Shown piece after piece: positions 57,046 through 64,000 of a stretch of DNA of 64,000 nucleotides. The DNA comes from Methylobacterium radiotolerans JCM 2831. GTDB taxonomy: Bacteria; Pseudomonadota; Alphaproteobacteria; Rhizobiales; Beijerinckiaceae. The stretch spans positions 2,158,001 to 2,222,000 of the forward strand of contig NC_010505.1 of the NCBI RefSeq assembly GCF_000019725.1, read 5' to 3'. The translations under genes were made by a program, and so were the position numbers. The notes beneath the pieces were generated by a model that did not search any database, was not told the origin of the DNA, and worked only from the letters and a program-made list of their open reading frames with translations. Within the stretch, counting starts at the first letter, position 1, and each line of letters opens with the position of its first letter.

Positions 57046-59775
57046 GTGCATCTCGCGTGGCTGAAGCCGAGGCGCTCCCTGGCGGGCCGGCTGGCTCTGG
57101 CGGTGACCGGCGCCGTCACGGCGGCGCTCGTCCTGGCGGCGGCGCTGTCGGTCTGGCGCGAGGTCGCCCGCTACGCCGCCGACAAGCAGGCGGCGCTGGA
57201 AGCCGTCGCGCAGGTCTTCGCGCATGGCGGCGCCCGGGCCACCGCCGCGGGCGACGCCGACGGCGCGGACGCGTCGCTGCGGGCGATCGGCAAGGTGCCG
57301 TCCATCGTCTACGGCGCGATCGAGCGGCTGGACGGGTCCGTCCTCGCCGAGCAGGGGATCGGCCTGCGCCTGACCCGGGACGCCGCCCAGGACGGCGCGG
57401 ACCTGTCCCTCCTGCACCTGCTCGCCACCCGGAGCCTCCAGGCGACCGCGCCGATCGTGGAGAACGGGCTGCCCGTCGGCCGGGTCGTGCTGATCGGCGA
57501 GACCGACGACATCCTCGGCCACATCTTGGCGGCCGCGCAGAACGCCGCGCTGGCGGCGCTGCTCGCCGTCGCGATCGGCGTCGGCGTGTCGCTCTACCTG
57601 CAGCGCAGCGTCACGCGCCCGCTCGCCGCCCTCGCCCGCACCATGGAGGCGGCCCGCCTGCGCCACGACTACGCGCAGCGCGCGCCCGTGGGAGGCGACG
57701 ACGAGGTCGGCGCGCTGGCGCGGACCTTCAACGATCTGCTGTCGGCGGTGAACGAGCGCGATCACCGCCTCGCCGCCCACAGCGCTCACCTCGAGGCCGA
57801 GGTCAGCGCCCGGACGGCCGACCTGAGCGAGGCCAAGCAGGTCGCCGACGCCGCCAACGCCGCCAAGTCGGCCTTCCTGGCCACGATGAGCCACGAGATC
57901 CGGACCCCGATGAACGGCGTGCTGGTCATGGCCGAGTTGCTGGCCGGGTCCGACCTGCCCGCGCGCCAGCGCCGCTACGCCGAGGTGATCGCCCGGTCCG
58001 GCCGGTCGCTGCTGGCGATCATCAACGACATCCTCGATTTCGCGAAGGTCGAGGCGGGCAAGCTCGAGCTCGAGCGCGTGCCCGTGAGCCCCGCCGAACT
58101 GGCCGACACCGCGGTGACGCTCTTCGCCGAGCGGGCCCGGACGGCCGGGCTCGACCTCGCGGCCGAGGTCGCGCCGGAGGTTCCGCACGCGATCCTCGGC
58201 GACCCGGTCCGCCTCGGGCAGGTGCTGAGCAACTTCGTGTCGAACGCGCTGAAGTTCACCGAGGCCGGCCACGTCTCCGTCCGGATGGCGATCGATGCCG
58301 GCGACGGCTGCCTCGTCATCGCGGTCTCCGACACCGGGATCGGCATCCCGCAGGACAAGCTGGCCACGATCTTCTCGGCCTTCTCGCAGGCCGACCAGTC
58401 GACGACCCGCCGGTTCGGCGGCACCGGCCTCGGGCTCTCGATCGCCCAGCAGATCGTCGCCGCCATGGGCGGCACCGTGGCGGTGACGAGCCGCGTCGGC
58501 GCGGGCTCGACCTTCTCGGCGCGCATCCCCGTGACCGTCGCGGAGCCGGCCCGCCCGGTCCGGCGCCGCGAGGCGGTGCCGGCCGCGATCGTGCTGGACG
58601 CGGCCGGCCCCGCCACCCGCGCCGCCCTCGCGGCCGGCCTGGGCGCGGCCGGCTTCGCACCGGTCGCGCCGGTCGCGCCGGGGAGCGGCACCGCCGCCCA
58701 CTGGATCGGCGACGCGGCCGCCCTCGTGGCGGCGGGCCGCCGGCCGGACCGGGCCGGGCGGGTGCTCGCCGTCGCGGGGCCGGGGGACGGCGCGGCCGAC
58801 GCGGTGCTCAGCGCCGGCCTCGCCGACGCGGTGCTGCGCTGGCCGGTGACCCAGGCGGAGTGGCAACCCGTCCTGGCGGCGCTGGCCGCCGGGGACGCCC
58901 TCGCGGCGTCCGCGCCCTCGGCCGCGACAGCCGCCACGGCCGAGGCGCTCCCGCAATTCCCGGCCGCGCGGGTGCTCGTCGCCGACGACAGCGCGGTCAA
59001 TTGCGAGGTCGCCCGCGAGGCGCTGGCCCGCTGCGGCGTGACCGACGTCGTGACCGTCGAGGACGGGGCCGCGGCCGTGGCGGCCGCCGCGGCGCGGCAC
59101 TTCGACCTGATCCTGATGGACGGCAGCATGCCGGTCCTGGACGGCTTCGCGGCCGCGCGGCGGATCCGGCAGCGCGAGGCGACCGCCGGCGGGCGCGTTC
59201 CGATCGTCGCCCTCACGGCGCACGTCCTCGGCGAGGCCGCGGACGCCGCCGTGGCGGCCGGCATGGACGGGACGCTCCTGAAGCCCTTCACCCTGCGCCA
59301 GCTCGCCGACCTGCTGCAGGCGCAGGTGCCGGCGCTGCGCGGCGCGCCGGCGGACGCCCCCGCGCGAACCGGCACGCCCGAATCGGTCGGCCCGGTCGCC
59401 GCGCCGCCCGAGGCGGCCGGCGACCTCCTCGACGCCGAGGTCCTGGACGGGCTGCTCGGCCTCGGGGACGGCGCCTTCCTCGACCGCGTCCTCGACCTGT
59501 ACCGGGCCCAGGGTCCGGTGGCGCTCGCCCATCTCAGGGCGGCCCTCGCCGCCTCCGATCAGCCGGCCATCGCCCGGGCCGCGCACAGTCTCAAGTCGAT
59601 GAGCGCGAATGTCGGCGCGCGCGCCCTCGTGGCGCGGCTGCGCGTCATCGAGGAGGCTGCCCGGAGCGCCGCCTGCGCCGAGCGGGCGGACGCGTGTGAC
59701 GCCCTGGACAGGCTGTTCACCGCGACGATCCGCGGCCTCGAGGAGCGGACCCGGCCCCGGGCGGCGGCTGCCTAG
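57046..59775 (+). CDS. hybrid histidine kinase with receiver and Hpt domains
   Basis: A 909-residue membrane kinase. Membrane segments at about 14-36 and 160-184 flank a periplasmic sensor; then come HAMP, a coiled coil, the dimer domain with His283 ([15 protein letters not shown]) and the ATPase. A stretch at about 508-625 looks like a receiver without its Asp. The true receiver has Asp692 (LILMDGSMP) and the Hpt domain His847 ([13 protein letters not shown]). The phosphorelay thus runs His-Asp-His in one chain and should end on the HD-GYP regulator. AAGGAG lies just before the GTG start. Confidence 0.93.
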   Translation: MHLAWLKPRRSLAGRLALAVTGAVTAALVLAAALSVWREVARYAADKQAALEAVAQVFAHGGARATAAGDADGADASLRAIGKVPSIVYGAIERLDGSVLAEQGIGLRLTRDAAQDGADLSLLHLLATRSLQATAPIVENGLPVGRVVLIGETDDILGHILAAAQNAALAALLAVAIGVGVSLYLQRSVTRPLAALARTMEAARLRHDYAQRAPVGGDDEVGALARTFNDLLSAVNERDHRLAAHSAHLEAEVSARTADLSEAKQVADAANAAKSAFLATMSHEIRTPMNGVLVMAELLAGSDLPARQRRYAEVIARSGRSLLAIINDILDFAKVEAGKLELERVPVSPAELADTAVTLFAERARTAGLDLAAEVAPEVPHAILGDPVRLGQVLSNFVSNALKFTEAGHVSVRMAIDAGDGCLVIAVSDTGIGIPQDKLATIFSAFSQADQSTTRRFGGTGLGLSIAQQIVAAMGGTVAVTSRVGAGSTFSARIPVTVAEPARPVRRREAVPAAIVLDAAGPATRAALAAGLGAAGFAPVAPVAPGSGTAAHWIGDAAALVAAGRRPDRAGRVLAVAGPGDGAADAVLSAGLADAVLRWPVTQAEWQPVLAALAAGDALAASAPSAATAATAEALPQFPAARVLVADDSAVNCEVAREALARCGVTDVVTVEDGAAAVAAAAARHFDLILMDGSMPVLDGFAAARRIRQREATAGGRVPIVALTAHVLGEAADAAVAAGMDGTLLKPFTLRQLADLLQAQVPALRGAPADAPARTGTPESVGPVAAPPEAAGDLLDAEVLDGLLGLGDGAFLDRVLDLYRAQGPVALAHLRAALAASDQPAIARAAHSLKSMSANVGARALVARLRVIEEAARSAACAERADACDALDRLFTATIRGLEERTRPRAAAA

Positions 59776-59911
59776 GAGCGGCGCGGGCGCAGCCGAAGAC
59801 CGCTGTCGCCGACAGCTTCGACACCCGGTCTGGCCGGCCCGATGCCTCGTTCAGGAAATGTATTCCCTCGGTAGACCGCGCGATTTCGCAGACCTGCCCT
59901 GCGATCCGGTA

Positions 59912-59925
59912 TCTGGCATACCAGA
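59912..59925. promoter_or_regulatory. TCTGG-CATA-CCAGA dyad
   Basis: A perfect five-base dyad in the 257-base gap after the hybrid kinase gene. It resembles TGGTATACCA-type sites of GntR-family regulators. No gene starts near it on either strand, so its role is unclear. Confidence 0.2.
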
Positions 59926-59967
59926 GGGATCCGCCGTATGGTTCCGCTTCCTCCCAAGCACTCCCTC

Positions 59968-59998
59968 AGCCCGCCCGGTTCGCCGCGGCGGGCTTTTT
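59968..59998 (+). terminator. intrinsic terminator after the hybrid kinase
   Basis: AGCCCGCC (59968-59975) and GGCGGGCT (59987-59994) form a perfect eight-base-pair stem with an 11-base loop, followed by four T. It ends rightward transcription before the convergent polysaccharide gene. Confidence 0.65.
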
Positions 59999-60032
59999 CG
60001 TGGTGCCGGCCGTGTGCCGGCTTGACCCGGGA

Positions 60033-61277
60033 TCAGGTGATGAGCATGCGGCGGGTGAACATCGCGGCCGCGAACAGCACGGCGGCGGCGGCTGTGATGA
60101 TGCTCGTCATCAGGATGCGGCGGGGCTCGGTCGAGGACCCGGCCTTGATGGGCTCCACGATCGGCACCAGGGCCACGACCTGCTGCTGGGCGACGATGCG
60201 GGCCCGGTCATAGGCCAGCTGCACGTCGCGATGATACTTCTCGGCGTTCTCGCGCTCGTGCTCGAGATCCTCGAACCGCGTGAGCGCGTCCGACAGGCGC
60301 CGCTTCTCCGTCGGCGCGGTGCCGGCCAGCTGCTGCTGGACCCGCGCGATGTTCGCGTCGAGATCACCGATCTGCTGCTTCAGGTCGACGATGCTGCGGG
60401 ATTGCGGGCCGAGGTCCCGCTGGAGCACCGCGAGCTGGACGGCGAGCTTGGTGCGCGTCTCCCGCAGTTCCGAGACAGACTTGATGGTGGCGGTGTTCGA
60501 CTTGATGACGTCGAGCACGCCCTCGCGGTTGCGCAGCTCGTTCAGGGCAGCGTTGGCCTTGGCCTCCCGCTCCTCCGCGAGCTTCAGGACGCGCGTGCTC
60601 ACGTCGAGGGCGTCCTTCCGGGACGGCATGCTGAGCTCGTTCAGCATCCGCTCGGTGTCCGCCATGACCGCCTTGGTGATGGCGAGCGACTCGTCGGGAT
60701 CGAAGGCCTCGACAGTCAGCGACATGATGCCGGACGCGGATTCGACGTCGACATCGACCCGGCGCCGCCAGTACCGCAGGAACTTCTCGACCGGCTTCTC
60801 AGGGTTGAAGCGGGAGAACATGTCGATGTCGTCCCGACCGAACCACGCGCGGATCGGGAGTTCCGCGGAGACCGCTTCGACCATCGGCCGACTGTGGATG
60901 TACTCCTGCGCGATGAGCGTTTCCTGGGCGACGGTCGCCTTGATCACGCCGACATTCGTGCCGACCGTGTCGGGCGTCGCCTTGTCGGCGGTTCCGATGG
61001 TCGGCCGGATCGCGAATCGCGCCTCGGTGACGTAGCGGTCGGAGGCGATCAGCCCGTAGTAGATCCCGGCGGCCAGGGTCGGGAGGACGAAGCAGACAAC
61101 GAACAGGAGCGGCAGCCAGGGGTCGCTTTTGACGTGGCTCTGATAGGAGCGCACGCCCTTCTTGGTGTCGGGCAGGCCCGGGAGGCGCGCGAACTGCCGC
61201 AGCGACTGCGCGATCACCTTGTTCCGGTCGATGCCTTTCAGAGGCCTGCCCTGGGCTTTCTCGACCTGCATGTTCAT
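60033..61277 (-). CDS. polysaccharide co-polymerase / capsule export protein, KpsE type
   Basis: A 414-residue inner-membrane protein with membrane segments at about 54-76 and 386-408, and between them a long periplasmic region ending in coiled coils (about 225-370). This is the layout of KpsE/CtrB/BexC proteins, which link an ABC exporter to the outer-membrane channel. There is no kinase domain, unlike Wzc. No channel or ATPase gene is visible nearby; an FkbM methyltransferase lies 2.4 kb to the right on the same strand. Confidence 0.82.
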   Translation of the reverse strand: MNMQVEKAQGRPLKGIDRNKVIAQSLRQFARLPGLPDTKKGVRSYQSHVKSDPWLPLLFVVCFVLPTLAAGIYYGLIASDRYVTEARFAIRPTIGTADKATPDTVGTNVGVIKATVAQETLIAQEYIHSRPMVEAVSAELPIRAWFGRDDIDMFSRFNPEKPVEKFLRYWRRRVDVDVESASGIMSLTVEAFDPDESLAITKAVMADTERMLNELSMPSRKDALDVSTRVLKLAEEREAKANAALNELRNREGVLDVIKSNTATIKSVSELRETRTKLAVQLAVLQRDLGPQSRSIVDLKQQIGDLDANIARVQQQLAGTAPTEKRRLSDALTRFEDLEHERENAEKYHRDVQLAYDRARIVAQQQVVALVPIVEPIKAGSSTEPRRILMTSIITAAAAVLFAAAMFTRRMLIT

Positions 61278-61664
61278 AGTTGCTTCTCGAAGCTCGGGCT
61301 TGCGCGGGCATCGTCGGCCCGCGCGGCGTTCACACCGCTCGCGCAGCCCATCACACGGACAGGCGGCGAAAGCATGTCAGCCGCGATCCTCCGGGTTCGG
61401 CCGCGCCCGGCCATCCCGCCGGGCCAGCGGTCCCGCGATCCGCCGCAGGGGCAGATCCGTGCGTACGCGGGCGGTGCTGAACCGGTGCGACCCCGTGGGT
61501 CCGGCGCCGCAGCCGTTCCCGATCCTGTCGCGAGGTTTCGGAAGGACGGCGCCCCCGGTCGGGACCGCCGCACCATGCCCCTCTCCGGTACGGGAGAAGG
61601 GACCCGCGCCGCTCGCGGCACGGGCTCGGCGATCGCCTCGGTCCCAGCCCGCTCGGAACCGGCG
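61278..61664. other. 387-base gap with a degraded palindromic repeat
   Basis: A degraded copy of the CCCTCTCC/GGGAGAAGG palindrome lies at 61578-61601, related to the copies at 14527 and 14599. I see no gene; the part nearest 61278 should hold the leftward promoter of the KpsE-type gene. Confidence 0.4.
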
Positions 61665-61859
61665 CTAAGGGTGTTCCGCGACCGTGACCTGATCGGCGAT
61701 GCCGTCGGTCTTGCCGCTGAGGCCCGGCACCTCGTCGAGCTGCCGCAGGCTGGTGAACCGGCCGCGCTCCTCCCGGTAACGCACGATCTCGAAGCCGTGG
61801 CCCTTCAGGGCCGGAACGCTGTCCAGCTCCTCGGCCGTCGCCGTGTTGAGATCGATCAT
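61665..61859 (-). CDS. small helix-hairpin-helix protein
   Basis: A 64-residue protein, MIDLNTATAEELDSVPALKG and on, with two helix-hairpin-helix units of the ComEA type (NTATAEELDSVPALKGHGFE; SLRQLDEVPGLSGK). Such units bind DNA backbone without sequence preference. It has no signal peptide, unlike ComEA. A G-rich ribosome site lies before the ATG at 61857-61859. It follows the response-regulator gene by 65 bases on the same strand. Confidence 0.75.
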   Translation of the reverse strand: MIDLNTATAEELDSVPALKGHGFEIVRYREERGRFTSLRQLDEVPGLSGKTDGIADQVTVAEHP

Positions 61860-61924
61860 GGTAGTGCCCCCCCTGCCGGTCGGCGCCGTGCCGTCGCTTC
61901 GGTCCCCGCATCGGCCCGGCCGCC

Positions 61925-62383
61925 TCAGCGGATGGGATCGGCGCGGAACTGCCCGTGGGCGGGCTCGGATGCCCGACAGCGGCAGGACGGCGGCAGGCCG
62001 GTCGGGTCCGCGCGGCACGCGTCCTCGCCGCTCAGCAGGCGGAGCAGCAGATGCTCGAGCGGCGCCGCCTGATAGGGCTTCTGAAGCACCGGAACGGCCT
62101 GATAGGCTGCGTCCAGGCCGTGCTGCCCGTACCCGGTGGCGAACAGGAACGGCGTCCCGCGCGCCAGCAGCAGGTCGGCGACCGGGTAGCTGCGCGCGTC
62201 GCCGAGATTCACGTCCAGCACCGCCAGATCGAACGCCTCGCTCCGGGCATGGGCCAGGGCCCTGTCGAGGCGCATCGCCACCACGACCTCGCAGCCCAGG
62301 TCGAGCAGCATGTCCTCGGCCAGCATGGCGACGAGGCTCTCGTCCTCGACCAGCAGCACCCGGCGTCCGGCGAGCGGCGTCAT
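61925..62383 (-). CDS. single-domain response regulator
   Basis: A 152-residue receiver starting MTPLAGRRVLLVEDESLVAM, with the phospho-acceptor Asp57 (LAVLDVNLGD) and Lys in LQKPYQ. A Cys/Arg-rich tail follows (SCRCRASEPAH). There is no output domain. Its ATG overlaps the stop of the HWE kinase by four bases (ATGA), so the two are a coupled pair. In alphaproteobacteria such pairs often feed the PhyR general-stress pathway. Confidence 0.9.
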   Translation of the reverse strand: MTPLAGRRVLLVEDESLVAMLAEDMLLDLGCEVVVAMRLDRALAHARSEAFDLAVLDVNLGDARSYPVADLLLARGTPFLFATGYGQHGLDAAYQAVPVLQKPYQAAPLEHLLLRLLSGEDACRADPTGLPPSCRCRASEPAHGQFRADPIR

Positions 62384-63504
62384 GGCGCGCGCGGTCCTTC
62401 GACCGTCTCCTGGCCGATCCAGCCGAGGCGGGTCAGCGGGATCCGCATCTGGCAAGTCACGCCCGCGGGCGCGTAGGTGATCGCCGCGCTGCCGTCGAAC
62501 TCCAGCGGCAATTGCCGCTCGATGAGCCGTGAGCCGAACCCCCTGCGGGTCGGGGGCGCGACCGGTGGGCCGCCCCGCTCCTCCCAGAGCAGGTCGAGCT
62601 GCTGCCGGCCGTCATCCCGGTCGTGCAGGGACCACGTCACCGCGACCTGGCCTTCGGGCGTCGACAGGGCGCCGTACTTCGCCGCGTTGGTCATCAACTC
62701 GTGCAAGGCCATTGCCAGCGTCACTGCCACCTTAGGGTGCAATCGCGCGTCCGGTCCCTGTAACCGGAAGCGGCCGGGATCGACCTCTGCCAAAAGGTGG
62801 GGGGCGAGCGCGCGCTCGACCACGCTGCGGAGGCTGGCGCTCTCCCAATTGTCCTCGACCAGCACGTTGTGGGCGTTTGACAGGGCGGCCATCCGGGCGT
62901 CGAAGACGGCGCGCGCCGTCTGGTCCGTCTGCCCCCGGAAGGTCTGCGCGGCGATCGACTGCACGGTGGCGAGGGTGTTCTTCACCCGGTGATTGAGCTC
63001 GTTGATCAGCAGGCGCTGGCGCTCGGCCGCCGCCTTCTCGTCGCTGATGTCGCGGACCTCGATGATCGTGCCGATGATGTTGGTCGCGTCGTCGCGGATC
63101 GGGCTGGCGGTGAACGCGACGGGGAAGAAGTGCCCGTCCCTGTGCACGAACACCTCCTCGCCCCGCTCCTGGTTGTTCTCCGGGAAGGCGCGGTCGATCG
63201 CACACTCCTCCAGCGGGAACGGCCGGCCGTCCGGGTAGCTGTGGTGGACGATGTCGTGCAGCGGGCAGTCGCGGGCGAGAACGTCGCGCAGCGTCCAGCC
63301 GGTCAGCTGCTCGGCGGCGCGGTTCATGTAGATGCAATGCTGGCGGTCATCCATCAGGAAGATCGACACGGAGGCGTTGTCGAGGACCGCGTTGAGGCGA
63401 CGCTCGCTCTCGAAGAGCTGGCCCGATCCGCGACGCAGGCTCACCAGCGGCGCGCTGGCGGCGGACGAGGATTGCAGCGGCTGCCGCGATTTCGGCACGG
63501 TCAC
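62380..63504 (-). CDS. PAS-containing HWE/HisKA_2-family histidine kinase
   Basis: A 374-residue soluble kinase. A PAS domain covers about residues 35-152 (FLMDDRQHCIYMNRAAEQLTGW). The phospho-acceptor is His172 in INELNHRVKNTLATVQSIA, typical of the HWE/HisKA_2 group, and the ATPase domain has the HELMTNAAKYGAL N-box. It lacks membrane segments, so it senses a cytoplasmic signal such as light, redox or a small ligand. The coupled response regulator follows. Confidence 0.92.
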   Translation of the reverse strand: MTVPKSRQPLQSSSAASAPLVSLRRGSGQLFESERRLNAVLDNASVSIFLMDDRQHCIYMNRAAEQLTGWTLRDVLARDCPLHDIVHHSYPDGRPFPLEECAIDRAFPENNQERGEEVFVHRDGHFFPVAFTASPIRDDATNIIGTIIEVRDISDEKAAAERQRLLINELNHRVKNTLATVQSIAAQTFRGQTDQTARAVFDARMAALSNAHNVLVEDNWESASLRSVVERALAPHLLAEVDPGRFRLQGPDARLHPKVAVTLAMALHELMTNAAKYGALSTPEGQVAVTWSLHDRDDGRQQLDLLWEERGGPPVAPPTRRGFGSRLIERQLPLEFDGSAAITYAPAGVTCQMRIPLTRLGWIGQETVEGPRAP

Positions 63505-63686
63505 GACCCTTCACGCGGGTTGGTCTGAGATACCCTGCGCGCGGTCCTGACGGACCTTCGGGACTGGGCACGATGGACGGACGGCCACGCCGGACGGCGC
63601 AGAAGCGGGAGCGTGCAACGCACCATGCGCGGCGCTTGTTCCGCCGCGTGATCCGGACCGGTCGCGCTGTCCCGCCCGGGTCCGGA

Positions 63687-64000
63687 TCACGCGGGTCCAG
63701 GCACCGGGCGGAGCGCGAACATCGCGCCCCAGTCCGGTCGACGCTCCTGCGGGACGAGGAAGAAATCCCACGTCACGCAGTCGCTGACCGCGAGCCACGT
63801 GCTCGCGTCGTCGATCAGGTTTCCCGTGATGTCCGCGCAGATGTAGCCGTGGCTCTCGGCGAACCGGTAGAGGGAGTCCTGCGCGTGCCCGTAGGCGGAG
63901 TAGCCGGCCCAGCCGTACTCCACGCTGACGATCGGGCGGCATCGCCGGAGGAGCTGGGCCGCGCCGCTCAGGGCGTTCAGCTCCCCGCCCTCGATGTCCA
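63687..64000 (-). CDS. FkbM-family methyltransferase, C-terminal fragment
   Basis: The gene enters from the right edge; about 104 codons are visible. It begins DIEGGELNALSGAAQLLRR, the conserved FkbM segment (usually KIDIEGAE), and ends at 63687. FkbM enzymes methylate sugar or other hydroxyl groups with S-adenosylmethionine, often on surface glycans. The SAM-binding start is outside the window. With the KpsE-type gene it hints at a surface-polysaccharide function in the area. Confidence 0.75.
   Translation of the reverse strand, partial: DIEGGELNALSGAAQLLRRCRPIVSVEYGWAGYSAYGHAQDSLYRFAESHGYICADITGNLIDDASTWLAVSDCVTWDFFLVPQERRPDWGAMFALRPVPGPA

Noticed and set aside
55804..59586. A 1260-codon open frame on the - strand opposite the hybrid kinase and HD-GYP genes
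   Set aside because: It has no recognisable domain and a composition typical of antisense frames; the + strand genes carry complete catalytic motifs.

Overview
The window is high-GC chromosomal DNA of an alphaproteobacterium, most likely Methylobacterium or Methylorubrum (order Hyphomicrobiales). The evidence is gene content and order: a nuoA-N operon running into birA, RNase J, methylmalonyl-CoA epimerase, DUF1467, a short ProRS, lolC and lolD; a hemD-mic60-hemY cluster; an EcfG-type sigma factor; an HWE-family kinase; and short palindromic intergenic repeats. I assign the genus by recognition, not by a search. No phage, insertion sequence, integrase or CRISPR array is visible.

Layout. 1-2359: start of recO, two exported proteins of unknown function, a ChaC-like gamma-glutamylcyclotransferase and a tiny secreted-type peptide. 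2378-9568: an Nramp-related transporter with altered metal-site motifs, dnaE, a UGT-like glycosyltransferase, two tiny membrane proteins and an 86-residue exported protein. 9864-32962: one long leftward block of essential genes. From its promoter end it reads nuoA-B-C-D-E-F, a 69-residue coiled-coil gene, nuoG-H-I, a repeat-filled gap, nuoJ-K-L-M-N, birA, rnj, mce, DUF1467, then after a gap proS, lolC and lolD. Between DUF1467 and proS, a good promoter and a textbook terminator on the opposite strand outline an orphan small RNA.

33337-43169: tRNA-Asp, an EamA exporter, a divergent DUF1127 / MocR-type regulator pair, an OmpR-type two-component system facing an OB-fold-like membrane-anchored protein, a small protein made partly of Met-(Glu/Lys)-Pro triplets whose Shine-Dalgarno sequence lies in a hairpin, an ABC exporter, an aldose epimerase and hemD. 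43275-48441: the alphaproteobacterial mitofilin (Mic60), hemY-like TPR protein, a Nudix hydrolase, tRNA-Thr and a small membrane protein.

48863-52788 looks like a stress region: manganese catalase, a CsoR/FrmR-family repressor, a sigma factor whose N-terminus looks like its own anti-sigma factor NepR fused to EcfG, a TonB-like protein, and a Fur-like box before a small exported protein. 52873-56967: TadE/TadE/TadG-type pilus-associated proteins and an HD-GYP response regulator. 57046-64000: a hybrid histidine kinase with receiver and Hpt domains, a polysaccharide co-polymerase of the KpsE type, a helix-hairpin-helix protein, an HWE kinase with a single-domain response regulator, and the end of an FkbM-type methyltransferase.

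The strongest candidate for something little described is the NepR-EcfG fusion at 50728-51477. Next are the SD-masking hairpin and Met-Pro protein at 39305-39663, and the orphan small RNA at 13452-13627.
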